From contig NC_135172.1 of NCBI RefSeq assembly GCF_041146795.1, positions 40,013,123 to 40,077,122 on the forward strand: DNA of 64,000 bases. Direction: 5' to 3'. Positions 47,052 through 59,440 of this stretch are shown piece after piece. Positions within the stretch are counted from its first letter, which is position 1, and each line of letters begins with the position of its first letter. A program made the position numbers and the translations under genes. This stretch comes from Maylandia zebra (taxonomy: Eukaryota > Chordata > Actinopteri > Cichliformes > Cichlidae). The notes under the pieces are model-generated. The model was not told the DNA's origin. It ran no database searches and saw only the letters and a program-made list of their open reading frames with translations.

Positions 47052-48749
47052 CATCCCTACCTGCCATATTTGTCCCACCTGTAACTTTGTCTTGTTCCCC
47101 AACATGAAATTAAGTTCAAAAGTTTCAAAATTCTGGAAAAGATCTTTAATGTAATGAAAGTTATCACAACAGGACTTCCACAGATCCAGAAATGGAAGCT
47201 TCAGTGGAAGTGTTGCAGTATTGCCCAAGCTGACAACTTAAAATGGGAGCTTTTTACTCCATATCTTTATGCTTAGAATAGCTTTGCATTATTCACAGTC
47301 CAAAATAATCCTTATTTACCTTACACTGGGTCTTGATGCAGCTCCACGTAGCGCCTCTACTTTTAAACAACTTTCTTCCTATTGGCTGTCCCTCGTAAAC
47401 AGAATGACCAAACAGCAGGTAGGTGGGGCTTCTGCGCTCACGGCCAGAACTGTGTGCCTGCGATGGCCATACTTAGTATCTCTGCTCTCACTGACATCAT
47501 GCAGAGCCAATAGCAGAAGAGCATCTTTTTTATGTATATTTAAAAAGCTGCAAAGAGAGTGAGCTCAGGTACACTTAACCCTGTGATAAATCTAGCCAAG
47601 TTAAGAGACTTAACCTGTTCCAGCACTGTAATACAGTATTGGCTATTAAATAACCTGGTGGAGTGTCTGCTATTGGAGTAATATAGACCCTGCTTGTGCA
47701 CTGAGTGGTCACATTACGAGTTTGATTTAACACAGCATCCCTGTGTGTCACTGAATACACCCACTAGGCCACCTTGGGTTGTGTGTCAGACCACTGATGG
47801 CAGTGATGAGGGGTGGTGAGCATTCACAGTCACTGCTTTGTTCAGTACTTTTCCACTGACTGAGACACCAGGCCGTGCACGTGTATTTGTTTGTAAGCCT
47901 TGTGTGTCTGCCCGGGGAAAAAAAGACAGGAACCGTTGCTGTATCTTATCAGCCAACCAGAAGAAAAAAGACATAAAAAAAAAACTGAGTAGGCTTTAAT
48001 GAAGAATTGAGGAAGAATGTAATTAGAGGATTACACAGTCATACAGGACTTTACCAGAGCAAATCTGACAGAGTTACATAGCAGTATATCATGTGTTTCT
48101 GTTTTGAGGAAATAACTTTGGAAACACAGACATCTGAAGTGAAAGCAGAGGTGTGGCTCTGCGATGGGTTTTAGATCCTTCATCACCATGTACTGGTGCA
48201 CTAGGGAACAAGTCCCGAGCTGCTTCACAATCCTGACCTCTGATTCATCAAATAAACTAGTACACAAAGGATGCTGCACAGGTGATCAAGCCGATACGGG
48301 TAAAAGCATGCAGATGCACAAGAAAAGAGAATTTGAGTCATGTGAGTATTTGCATCAGGTGCCAAGAGGCTTCCAGGAACAGCACGTCTGATTTACAGGG
48401 GCTTAAAAGACTTTTTTTGTTTTTCTAGTGATTACATATCACTCCATCAGTAACCAAACAGGATTGGTGACTTTGTTAAGATAAAAAATACATACAGATA
48501 TATCGTTATATAATCTTCTATGCACATGCGGAATTGATCAGACGTAACCTTAAAACTACCTGCCTAATGTTGATTAGGCGACCTTGCACAGCCAAAATTG
48601 CTCTGATTCCCAGCAATTGCTCTGATTCTACTTTTTTTCATTGCACAAACAAGTGTGTTATACCAGTTTCATATCTATTTAATTCAGTTTTATGAGTGTT
48701 TTCATGAGCAGGATTTGCAGGAGGTTATGCAGTGAGGATTAGAAGAGCA
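47052..48749. other. Intergenic stretch without recognised gene
   Basis: No exon or RNA gene recognised; 47330-47530 may be a decayed repeat. Confidence 0.3.
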
Positions 48750-49022
48750 GAGGAAGTGAAGATGGATGGATGGAAAAGTAAAAGGTAAGTTTGGCAAGAT
48801 GGTAGTGAGACCTGCTATGATGTATGGATTGGAGACGATGGCACTGACAGTAGACAGGAAGTTGAGGTGTAGGTGAGGATGCTAAGTTTTTCATTGGGAG
48901 TGACCAGGAAGTGACAAATAGAGGAGATGTTGAGGGCTAGTGTGACAGAGGAAGACAAGGTGAGATGGGGAGCAGATGACCTGTGGTGACCCCTAATGGG
49001 AGCAACTGGAAGCAGAAGAACA
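48750..49022 (+). mobile_element. RTE-type LINE 3' coding remnant
   Basis: Plus-strand frame reads RPAMMYGLETMALT in a degraded C-terminal region of an RTE-clade RT (commonly RPAMLYGAE), followed by broken GDCAG-like sequence and GGATGGATGG near the start. Short and frameshifted. Confidence 0.6.
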
Positions 49023-49084
49023 GGAGCATATGATGCTTTAAACGGTTTAAAGGTTTGATAATCTTTAATGAAGCAAATAACCAA

Positions 49085-49745
49085 AAATCTGTATTCAGTA
49101 CAGTTAGAAACAGCATGTTAATGTTTTGTTAATGAGTTGCAGTCTCATTTAAATCCAGCTCAGTGTTTATAATCAAACGTTTTGACGTTTTGGAACAAAT
49201 CTCCATCTGCAGCCTTTCCTCATTTTCTCTGCCGTTTCTTGGATGCTGCTGCCCCCTTCTGGTGAGACTTGGAGCCTGTATTTCTGAGAGCAATAAAAAA
49301 TGAATTGAGAACCACATCAATATGTGCGTAGCCCTTTGTCTGTTGACTGTATTCATTTGAAAATAACAGCTTTGCTTACTTTGGTTTTTCTGACACCTCT
49401 GGGTTTAGTATGACCACCTCCTCCTCTTCAATGTCTGATATCTCAACCACATCTCCCAGTTCAAACATCACTTTTACATCAAACTGTCCAAATAAATAAA
49501 TAATAAACCACCTTCGCCCACATCCATCTTTGTCACTTCTTCCACTTGCTCGTCACCACTGTTGTCATTTTTTTCCTCTTCATAGTCATCTTCATCATCC
49601 TCCTCCAGTCCCCAGCTGTTCTGCAGCCCCTGCCCCACCTGTCCAACACCAGGGACTGGCACCACTGGGGATGGCACCCTAGCATGTGTGGTTAAGGAGA
49701 CTAAGAACAAGGACGTGAAACACATTTTCTTTGTTGCTATCAATT
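49085..49745 (-). pseudogene. Duplicated exons 10-12 of exosc9
   Basis: A copy of the last three exosc9 exons and the short introns between them (parent 52590-53285), on the same strand about 3.5 kb downstream of the gene. Exon 10 is intact with its acceptor (GCTAG then GGTGCC, exon start about 49679). Exon 12 still ends KKRQRK then TGA (stop 49220-49222; parent KKRQKK). Intron 10 has lost about 60 bp including the acceptor of exon 11, and the poly(A) signal AATAAA of the parent is AACAAA here. There is no upstream exon 1-9 copy, so it is not a gene by itself; it could at most serve as an alternative 3' end. Confidence 0.88.
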
Positions 49746-49867
49746 TTTTTCTCAGCATTAGCATAGCCTAGCCTAAAAATCAAACACAAGAACAAAATGC
49801 CTATAGCTTGTTAGCTTCTGATTGGCTGCTCCTTGTAAACAAAAGATTTAAACAGAAGGTATTGAGG

Positions 49868-50070
49868 GATATCTTTCTAAATTTATATGGCATGGGAAGA
49901 AATCTAGACTAAAGATACAGATTTTACAACTGCCTACAGATGAGGGGGGCCAGGAACTTCCTAACCTTTTATATTATTACTGGGCTTGCTATGCACAAAT
50001 AATCTCAGGGTGGTTACATTCCTTTCTATTCTTCTTGGAGGTTGAAAGAGGAGTTAATAAATAACTTCAT
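49868..50070 (+). pseudogene. L1/Tx1-type LINE reverse transcriptase fragment
   Basis: Plus-strand reading gives WHGKKSRLKIQILQLPTDEG followed by ELPN and YYYWACY. This is the conserved stretch after the RT domain of L1-like elements (K-x-RL then LQLP, GG-x-x-LPN, YYWA). Short and with flanking frame damage. Confidence 0.65.
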
Positions 50071-50900
50071 TGTGTTCAGCTTTACCTCAAGGAGATAAAT
50101 ATGATCGTCTGTCTGCTGTGAAACATTTATATACAGTATACTGTCTTCTCTGCCCATTATAACAGTTGGTGCACAATTAAGAAGTGTTTAATATGTAAAT
50201 GAGCGTTCAACTATTCCACTGTTAGTGTAACATGATATATGGATGTTGACAGAAAGCAGAAAGGCAGCTTGGCGTTCTGCAAGCTACCCTCTCATTATCC
50301 GACAATTAAAAGTTTGGAAGTGTCCGTCTCGTGAAAGTGAATCTCCAGGCGGGCAAACAGTTGGTTATACAGGAACTACCACATCCCAGGCCCCCTGTAC
50401 CCCGAGCTTTAGTTGGCTGTTGGCTCTTTAAATAATGTCTGAGCGAGACAGAAAAGGTCTCACTCAGACACATGGTGTCGTCTTCTTCTCCGGTCTCACT
50501 AATAGTTAGTCTAGAGACACAAACACCCACTTTCCATGATTACAGGCTTTCCCCGACCCTGACGTGGGTGTGTCTGAGAACCATTAGACCAGTGCTTCCA
50601 AAAGTGGAGGGCGCTTGGACAATACTCACAAGGCATCTAATTTTGTGTTTCTTTTCAATTGCCTTCATCATTTCAAATGTTGATAACTAAAAACAGTATT
50701 TTGGATTTTGTCTCACTGGTTCCCTTGGCCAGAGTTTATTCAATAAAGAAAGAAACTGCAAATTTTACATTAGCTCGAGTGATTCATATATTTGGCTGGT
50801 GAAGACTCACAACTTAGGAATGGACAAAATGCATACAGCCAGGAGTGGTCCTAGCCTGTTTGGTGCCCACACACTCCCTCTGTTGTCCCCTACCCCCTAC

Positions 50901-50933
<33 letters not shown>

Positions 50934-51824
50934 ACATATTAAGGATTGCACATTGACATATTTTATTGTGAAAACTGTTGTCGAAACCATACTGGATTTA
51001 ACCAGATAAATATTTTACATAGTGAGAGATAGAGAGTATCCAAATGGAATCTTTTCTCTTTTTTTCTAAACCGAGGACCTGATGGCTTTGACCTTTTCTT
51101 GTCCATCTTCCATCAGTAATTTTGCACTCCAGTATCAACACCCAACCCCACAACATAACCTAACAGACCTACACTTCAGTGCACAGATTAGGTTTGTAGA
51201 GGTTTTTTGTTTTTGTTTTTTTTTAGATTTCACACAACTCAGGGAAATAGTTAACACATAATGGGCTTGCACTGACAATATTATGAATGAAATGTGCACT
51301 ATTTGGAAGCAGCATGCCCCCTCCCCTTTCGACAGGTTCAGTTTGAGCAGCAGCAGCAAGGGGGCGCACCGAGGGCCCTCGCGCTCACTTTTTGCATATA
51401 TGTGTGTGATAAAATTTAGTGAGCAACTCTTATTTTTAACTGGAGAGTTAAGCAAGGTTTATTAGCTTTTACAAGAAAACTACAATGTTTTGCTGATTTG
51501 GTGAAGGGTTTTCTTATTTGTGTGTAGAGTTTTGCAAAAATAGCCAATAGTTACAAAAAATGTGCTTAAGCCATCAGAAAAAACTGTAAATGGTTTAAAG
51601 CTTTCAGCACATAACCAAAATTCTGTAGTCAGTACTCAACAGCCTACATTTAAGTATGAACACCAGGGTGTAGGACCAAAAGTGATTTAAAAACTGATTT
51701 AAATGTGATTTCGCATTAGCGGTTTGAGTGGTGTTCTAACATCCGCCACAGAGGTGCTATGTAGCTGCCATTTGTTATGAAACGTGTGAGTTATTTAACT
51801 ATGACTGATGGGCAGGTTCAACGT
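50071..51824. other. Intergenic stretch without recognised gene
   Basis: Contains a CA microsatellite at 50907-50931 and unassigned sequence up to the tRNA genes. Confidence 0.35.
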
Positions 51825-51898
51825 GGCCGGTTAGCTCAGTTGGTTAGAGCGTGGTGCTAATAACGCCAAGGTCGCGGGTTCGATCCCCGTACGGGCCA
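51825..51898 (+). tRNA. trnai-aau: tRNA-Ile (anticodon AAT)
   Basis: A complete 74-base tRNA: acceptor GGCCGGT paired with ACGGGCC, D arm with TTAGCTCAGTTGGTTAGAG (A box), anticodon loop CTAATAA giving AAT, T arm GCGGGTTCGATCCCCGT (B box) and discriminator A. As I recall it is identical to vertebrate tRNA-Ile-AAT. A TTTT stretch follows within 15 bases as Pol III terminator. No CCA is encoded, as expected in eukaryotes. Confidence 0.97.
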
Positions 51899-52192
51899 AC
51901 TTTATTTTCTTTTATGTTGTTTCAAGCAATTCGCTAATACAAACATCTGGTCATCTGGCAGTTTTCTTCCATTTATCGAGGTTTTGTTCGCATGCTAGTC
52001 CATATCGGGGCTAGCTCATCACAAGTATGCTAACTAACTTCAGCTAACTTGCTTAATGAAGCAAGAACATTTTTCTTTTCTTTTTCAGAAAATCTGTATC
52101 GTTCTCAGTGAGGAAAAGTAGTTTTATAGACTTTAACGAAATGCCATCATGTTGTCTATATCGATCAAACCTTCTCATTGTGTCACAACGGT

Positions 52193-52264
52193 GGTTCCAT
52201 GGTGTAATGGTTAGCACTCTGGACTCTGAATCCAGCGATCCGAGTTCAAATCTCGGTGGAACCT
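52193..52264 (+). tRNA. trnaq-cug: tRNA-Gln (anticodon CTG)
   Basis: A complete 72-base tRNA: acceptor GGTTCCA paired with TGGAACC, D arm TGTAATGGTTAGCA, anticodon loop ACTCTGAAT region giving CTG, T arm CCGAGTTCAAATCTCGG, discriminator T. It lies 294 bases after tRNA-Ile on the same strand and is followed by CTTTTAC as terminator. It has its own internal Pol III promoter. Confidence 0.97.
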
Positions 52265-52603
52265 AAACTTTTACTTCTCTCCAGCTGCTACTCCTTATCA
52301 TTATCATAATTGTAAATGTCTTCCATTGACAACACGTGCTTACTTTAATTAGTTTACACATTGAAACGATGTTAGGATATTTACAGATTCTCAGTTTGCA
52401 TTTATCATTCATAAAACCCATTAGATGAAGCCAGAAACGCTGTTAGAAAAAAAGCTATTTAATTTTATTTGAAATCGACGTAGGAAATACATCCCTGCAA
52501 ACAAACTGAAATATAAAAGTCTGGTGTGCACAGATGAACTATCTTTTAACATTTTCACTTTCTGTACATTTGTTTGAAACAGTTACAAACATCAAGTTAA
52601 TGT

Positions 52604-52609
52604 TTTATT
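52604..52609 (-). terminator. exosc9 poly(A) signal
   Basis: AATAAA on the minus strand (TTTATT on plus), about 105 bases after the exosc9 stop codon. In the duplicated tail the equivalent hexamer is mutated. Confidence 0.75.
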
Positions 52610-52712
52610 TCTGAGCTGCAGTCACTTCAGGTGGGACTCGTTGAAATCCAGCTCAGTGTTTATAATAAAACCTTTTGACGTTTTGGAACAAATCCCCATC
52701 TGCAGTCGTTCC

Positions 52713-55700
52713 TCATTTTTTCTGCCGTTTCTTGGATGCTGCTGCCCCCTTCTGGTGAGACTTGGAGCCTGTAGTTCTGAGAGCAATAAAAAATGAATTA
52801 AGAACAACCACATCAATATAAAAATAATATTTATCTGTTAATTACATTCATTAGAAAAGAACAGCTGTGCTTACTTTGGTTTTTCTGGCACCTCAGGATT
52901 TAGTATGACCACATCCTCCTCTTCACTGTCTGATATCTCAACCACATCTCCTGTAAGACAACAAACTCTCAGTTCAAGCACATTTTTATTCTTTTCCTCT
53001 AATCAGCAAACCTGACTTTTACATCAAACTGTCCAAATAAATAAATAATAAACCACCTTCGCCCACGTCCATCTTTGTCACTTCTTCCACTTGCTCGTCA
53101 CCACTGTTGTCATTTTTTTCCTCTTCATAATCATCTTCATCATCCTCCTCCAGTCCCCAGCTGTTCTGCAGCCCCTGCCCCACCTGTCCAACACCAGGGA
53201 CTGGCACCACTGGGGATGGCACCCTAGCATGTGTGGTTAAGGAGACTAAGAACAAGGAAGTGAACACATTTTCTTTGTTGATATCACAGACTGTATATAA
53301 AATCTTGATGTAGTCATTCAGTTATAAACCTTAAAAATAAAATTCATGTTGTTGACTTAAAACTGCCAAGACCACTAACTCATTACAAAAGCATTTATAG
53401 ACGTAACAAATCCAGTGAAAAGTGGCATCTGTTTTTGGCAATTGCCCCCTGCTGGCCATTTGAAAGAATGCCATGACACCGTGTCCCATTTTTCATATGC
53501 TTTATATCCAAGCTTGTAATTCGGTTCAGGATACGTCTGAGGTGCAGCTTCGCCCTTCTGGATAATGCCATTGGCTGTTTCTGTCACATCTGTCATCTCA
53601 ACCGGAGTCTCGTCCTTTTTCAGAGCTGTGATTCGGTCCTGTGGCATGGACTCTGCAAATCCACACTTTCCACCGGCCTTCCTGTATTTAAAATACGCAT
53701 TTTAAATACAGGAACACAGGAAAATACACTGTTTTTAATTTAGCTTCGAAAATGATTCTAGTTTAAGACTGAAGTTTGGCAGTGAGACTAAGTCTCTGCT
53801 CACCTGGCTTTCCTGTCATTCAGCAGGGCTTCACTGATGAGCTCTGTGATCTCAGACACTTTGACACCAGCTATCTTACTGCACCTCATCACCTTCAACA
53901 AAACACAGAAAAATATCTATTGCTCTGATAAAGAATTATTGTACTGAACAGTTATTTCACCAACATATCAGCCAAGTATCTGTTGATTTTAGAGTAAGCA
54001 AAAAAAAAATCATTTGGGCCTTGTAATATTTCACTGGCAGAGGGATGAACTGATTCAATTATATTCCAGCAGATTTTGGGAGCAGCCTGTTTCAAACAAA
54101 GCTGAAGATCAGACAACTGGACAAAGATCTTAATTAAACCTCATGAGGTTCTGCCATGATGTCTACAGACCTCTGTGGCCTAATCACAGAAAATCTGTGG
54201 ACAGACCTCAGCGGGGAGTGTATGCAACAACATTTGCAGGACAAATAGTTGGAAAACTCCAAACAAGAAAGACTCTGCTGCTGCAGATACCTTCAGCACA
54301 TGTCATATCTCCCATTCATAAGTCCTCATGAAACTTTGCATTTTGAGAAAAACAAAATAGAATTAATTTCTTAATTTATGCCTTTTGGAAATCAGCCCAT
54401 TTTCACTCACTCACAGTAACAAAGAGCTTTTAAGGAGCTCACCTGCTCTTTAAGCAGCATAATGCCTCCGCTGGACTGGATGGAGCAGATCTCCCTGTGT
54501 TTGTTCATGGCGATTACCAACAGGCCATCCATCACTCGCTCCTCCCGCTCACACGGGTCCACCAGCAGGTAAGTGCTGCAGGGAAACAATGAGGAAGGTT
54601 AATGTTCAAACAAGTGGTCACCTGCAGGTACTCAGAAGGTCAGCAGAAAATAAGAGGACTGTTTTAAGAAAACAGCCCGAGATCAGTTAAGTTACTCTCC
54701 TGATCGCCTGCATGTTACTACAGTTAAATGCTGAGGCTGGATCAGGTGACCCTGAACGCGCACTCAGTTGTGCCGCTAAAGTCAAATTTATATTCACTCT
54801 CACTGGCAAATTTATTAGGTACACCTCGCCAGTATCAGGTTGAGATGATCTGAGTTTTATCATGTGTGCACTGATCATAAACATGTTGAGCAACAACCCT
54901 CAGGCAGGCTGTGGAGTTGAAACAATGCACATTTGTTCCTGAGGAACCCAGAGTTTCCCAAAAAAAGGTCCCTCATAATATCACACCATCACAGGCAGGG
55001 TGGATTCATGCTTTCACATCGTTTACCCCAAATTCAGTTGCTATCATGCAAATGTCACAGCAGAAATCAAGGTGCTGTCAGACCAGGTGATGTTTTTGCA
55101 TGTGGGAAAAGAAGATCAGCAGTTTCTGAAATACCCTGGCCCGTGTAACACCAGCAACCACGGCACTGTCTTCATGCCTCAATGCACTGAGCTTCCTCTC
55201 ACTCCCCAGCTGGTCGTGGCAGGCTGATGAGGGCTGCCCCTCCACGAGTTTTGTGCTGGTGGAGGTCTGAAGTGACTCTCTATAAACACTACTGAATATA
55301 CTGAGTTAACTAAAACCTGCTGCACCTGTAAACATGACATTAACATTTTGATACAGAGGAGAAGAAATCTTGTGAGAAGCAGTGTTTTACCCTTGTTGGA
55401 AGAAGGCGAAGCTGACGCTGATGGGCATGTGGTAGATACTCAGAGGAATGGGGTCTCTCTCCTCTGGACTGTACTGAAGACAGAAATTTAAAAAAAAAAA
55501 AAAATACAGCTAACATAAAGCAGAATTCTCATGAAAACAATAACATCATCAATTTTCTCCCAGCAGGTCCAGGGAAGCTCAGACACCACCTGCTGTGGTG
55601 CTGCTGACTCACCACTGTGACTTCCTGTCCTTGGGTGCTGACGTCAGGGCGCCTGAAGTGGCACAGAGCGGTGATGGCGGCGATGCTGGCGGCATCCATC

Positions 55701-57302
55701 AGGTTTCCATCATTATTCAGTGTGTGAACATCCACCCTGATCTGCCACACCTAGAGACCCGCAAGCAGGCACCACCACCATCATCATCATCATCATCAAT
55801 AGATAAAGCTTCTCTCTGTCTGTCGTGTCTGTCTTGTGTGTATGTGTTACCTTTTCTCCAGACACCACACACAGAGACTCTGTATCGATGCACTTGGAGT
55901 TTCTCAGGCATCTCTCCAGCTGTCTGTTTAGCTTCACTGACAGCTCAGACTGTCTGGAAACACAGAAAACCCCACAGATGATTTACACTCTCTGCACCAG
56001 CAGTCTGTCTAAATGAACCAGACAGCCCCAGGGGACGACCACTACTTGGAAACTTGTGATTAACAATAACTGCACAGGTCATCTATAATTCACCAGCTAT
56101 CATTCTCCAAACACAGAGGTCCTCTTACATATTATTTCCATGTAAACCAGAATTGTTGGTAAGCTAAGGTAGCTACTGTAGATCAAGTCTTAATTACCTC
56201 ACTTCGAAGCCAGGAGCAGGAGACACATAGATCAGATGCCCAAGCCACCTCAGCTAGTTCCTTACGCTATGAAGGAGTAGCAGCTGTACTCTGCGCGCCT
56301 CCTGAAAGAACGAGCTCCACACCCTGGCTCTAAGACTGAGCACAGACGGCCTTTGGAGGAGCTCATGTCTGTCGCTGGCATCCACAATCTCAGTCACTAA
56401 CCACAGCTCGTGGTGACATAGATGAACAGCTGTTGTTTCATGGTAACCTTTCTCCTCACCAAAACAAAAGTGCCACCAGTCCTTTTATCAGTCTCCCGCT
56501 GCATACATCCCCAACCCAATTGGTACTCCACCCTCATCCAACTGGGAACCACGGCCTCAGAACATGGAAGCTTATTATGGATGCTTTCCAGTCACCAGAT
56601 CTAATTAAATTCAGGAACAATGTCCCTACACTCCATAGAAAAAAAACCCCCAAGCTTATTTCTTTATATTCCAGCGAACATAAATGAATGAGCTGAATTC
56701 AAAGAGTGAGGTTCGTCCTCACCTTCCCTGCTCAAATCCCGGTGAGGCCATCGGGGACAGCTCGATGTTGAAGAACATGATTCCTTCATTCGGTCGGTTT
56801 TCTTTAGGAGCCACCAGCTCGCACGACACCTGCGCCATGACCCTGCGGGGAGCCGTACAGTGAATACAGAGCTCAGTGTACACAGATGCTCAGTTTGGCA
56901 CACGATTGCAAACATGTGGCTGCAGCTTCACCTGGTTTGTCCCAGATCCACAAAGCAGCACCCATAGTCAGTCCCAAAGCTGATCTTAATCTTCCTGTAG
57001 TCATAGGTCTGCCGTCCATCCAGGCGCTGAAGGAAGAGAATAGAAACAGGACCCATGAGTGCGGATGAAAGCCTGTAGGTGTGCTATGGTAAGGCACTAT
57101 AATACACATAAATCCTCTCTAAAACAGAGCAACGATGCCAGGATAGGACACTGATATATGACCATCATGTTAAATCCTCAGGCTGCGCGCGCGCACACAC
57201 ACACACATAACAGCGCGTGCTGATTATCGCACCCACCTTTTTCTCTTCGATGGCTTTAAGCAGGAAGTCCCGCTCGCAGTTGGACAGCGGTGTGTCCTTC
57301 AT
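52713..57302 (-). CDS. exosc9: Exosome component 9 (RRP45 / PM-Scl75), 12 exons
   Basis: Exons (minus, all GT/AG and in phase): 57302-57237, 57026-56932, 56842-56723, 55953-55851, 55750-55613, 55473-55391, 54575-54443, 53892-53804, 53681-53535, 53223-53057, 52950-52875, 52776-52713; 426 aa (human 439). It is a subunit of the six-membered RNase PH ring of the RNA exosome, which pairs with EXOSC4 and guides RNA to the catalytic subunits; animal ring subunits are catalytically inactive. Visible marks are MKDTPLSNCERDFLLKAIEE, LDGRQTYDYRKIKISFG, RCLRNSKCIDTESLCVVSGE, DAASIAAITALCHFRRPDV, the second PH domain from DPIPLSIYHMPISVSF to IQSSGGIMLLKEQ, then an acidic tail and a basic end KKRQKK. Exon 9's donor (AC then GTATCC) is weak and the least certain boundary. 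The last three exons are duplicated downstream. Confidence 0.95.
54780..55250. repeat. Interspersed repeat in exosc9 intron 6
   Basis: Contains AAATTTATTAGGTACACCT and AGGGTGGATTCATGCTTTCA, both familiar from widespread fish repeats. Degenerate; no boundaries defined. Confidence 0.45.
55954..56722 (-). other. Intron 3 of exosc9
   Basis: Between exons 3 (56842-56723) and 4 (55953-55851). No embedded gene or defined repeat seen. Confidence 0.8.
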
Positions 57303-57410
57303 TCTGTTTTTGTTATAATATACTGATCTAATTCACCGTTCCAAAAAGCATGTGGCCGCCATCGATGTTTTTTTAAACTCTAACCCGGAAGTGCAGAAGA
57401 CACGTGAACG
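57303..57410 (-). promoter_or_regulatory. exosc9 core promoter region
   Basis: Immediately upstream of the exosc9 ATG are an ETS-type site CCGGAAGTG (57385-57393), an E-box CACGTG (57401-57406) and a YY1-like GCCGCCAT (around 57355). These are common in promoters of housekeeping genes. No TATA box at a sensible spacing. Confidence 0.55.
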
Positions 57411-58830
57411 TAAAAACGGCTAGATGATATATTTTTTTAAAATAATTGGCGTATCTAAAATTATTAATATTAAGTATTTTATTAAACTCGTTTAAATTAA
57501 TTTAGAATCTTTATTTGTGTCGTATTTCATTATTTTTGATATGTTGGGCGTAGAATTTATTGATACGGGTCTTTTATTTTGAAATCCCAGCGCGGTGTGA
57601 TGGTTTGATGCCTTTAGTGACATATTGAAAGCTTGTCCTTTATAGCTCTCAGTAGCTGCTTTTTATTGTTTTGGAGGAATTTGGAAATTTTGGAAAACAC
57701 ATTACAAAGCAATAAAAAAAATGGGCAAAATGTATTTAGTATGAGGATATTCCATTCTTTAAATGTTGTTTTATGTTATGCATGAAAAATAATAATAAAA
57801 TTCATGTTTTGTCACTCAGTTACACTGAAATATATTTGATAGAAATGTCTGTGAAGGTTCTCAGTCATCCAGGTGAGAGTCCTCTTTTCCTCATGCCTGG
57901 CAGCTCCATCTTCAATGCCCTCCTCTGCACAAGTCCAAACTATCCCAGCCTGCCTCTTTAGCTTTGTCTGTTAACTGCTCCAAAACTGACTTCTCCCTCT
58001 GATGTACTCATTTCTGATCTAGTCCATCCTAGAGGCTCACAATGAAAATTTTAGCATGTTTAACTCCACCTCCAGCTCGGCTTCCTGTCTTTTTATCAGG
58101 ACCACCTTCACAGCAGGTCTCATACCATCATGAAAGCCTTCACTTTCATTCTTGCTACTGTCTTTCTACCACAAATCATCACTAACACGTGTCTAAATCC
58201 CCTCTACCTGCACTTTCTTCTTCATGTGTTGCTTTGGATGGTTGACTCCAGGAATCAAAATACTTTATTCATTCAAGAGGAAATTATGTTATATGTCATA
58301 TTTAAAATAATCTACCTTCACTAGCTTTGGTTTCTTCTGTCTTCACCATTAGGTCTGCCTCCCTGTTCTAGTCTTGGTTTTTCCGATTTTCATTCTTCTT
58401 CACTCCAGAGAATACCTCCACCCTTTCAGACTCTCTTCTAACTCCTCCCTACTCTCAGGTCACAGGTTAATCTGCAAATCATAGTTCATGGAGACTCCTC
58501 CTTCACATCATCTGTTAGCTTGACCTTTACCCTGACAGACAAGAAAGAGCTCTGAACTTGTTTATTTTACTTTTTTCTCTAAATTTTGTATTAATAAATG
58601 TATTATTTAGAGAAATGTATTTTTCTCTAAATAATGTCATTAAGCTTTTTCATTTGTGTAATTTGTAAGCTATTTTTATTTATATATGTATTCATTTACA
58701 TTTTTTTTAAATATTCAATATTCAAGATTTGTTTAGTTATGTGTTTAATGCTGAGTGTTCCTTTTCAGTCATTTCATACTTATGAATACCGCTATGCTCT
58801 TAATTTCTGCGGTGCCTGAATGCACCCTTT
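57411..58830. other. Intergenic stretch; decayed RTE-type repeat at 57840-58480
   Basis: 57840-58480 contains CTACCTGCACTTTCTTCTTC and CATACCATCATGAAAGCC-like blocks that recur near RTE-type LINEs in fish, in antisense orientation. The rest is AT-rich and unassigned. Confidence 0.4.
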
Positions 58831-58839
58831 ACGCTTCCA

Positions 58840-59440
58840 GCCACCCTGGTGCGCATGCTCAGTCGCAAAGGAACCTGTCCTCAGCGGCGCACCGTTATCC
58901 GGGCCGAGCTGTCATCCACGGTCCATCTCCTCCAGCAGATAACCGTGCTCTCCTCGACTGTATCCTAGTAGTATTCAGCGGGCTCACCCCACATAACTCT
59001 TCCCGTGTTTTTGCGTGGAGAAGCAGTTTTCATCGACGGAGTTTTTTTTTTTCTTTTCTCCGTGATATCCAGAAGGCGCAAAGGTTTGTTTGCGCTCATT
59101 CAATCTCTCTCCATCCTCCCTGTGCGACATCACTGCTAATGTAGCCAGCTAACCGTTGCTGTTCATTCATTTCTGCAACCGAAGAATGCGATATTCGGCG
59201 GCCTTTTGCTTTCAAATTAATTATTAGCATCTTTTAATTTAAACACCAGTGTGTGTTGAATTACCGGGCTCCTGGTACGAGCCCGTTAGTTTATTTCTGG
59301 CTGAGCTTATCTTGTGCTAACGTCTGCCGTTTGTGACTGGCGCGCTAACGTCAGCTAGCCGAGCAGCTCCTGCAGCCAGAGCCGCTCTCTGAAAGAGCCT
59401 GGACGTTGCTGTGTTTGGTGGCAGCCATGTTAGCGCCTCT
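58840..59440 (+). promoter_or_regulatory. GC-rich promoter and probable noncoding first exon
   Basis: A sharp rise in GC and CpG content against AT-rich flanks. An NRF1-like site TGCGCATGCTCA lies at 58850-58861 (one base off consensus). Downstream, AAG followed by GTTTGT at about 59082-59087 could be a splice donor, and an AGCCATGTTAG YY1-type site lies near 59425. It faces away from exosc9 and toward the signal-peptide exon at 63940, so it may be that gene's start. Direction is inferred. Confidence 0.45.

Noticed and set aside
49474-49764. Separate acidic protein gene downstream of exosc9
   Set aside because: It is exon 10 of the duplicated exosc9 tail read into its intron, not an independent gene.
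58755-59144. 129-codon plus-strand frame in the GC-rich promoter region
   Set aside because: Starts in AT-rich sequence before the promoter motifs and has no recognisable domain; more likely 5'UTR sequence open by composition.
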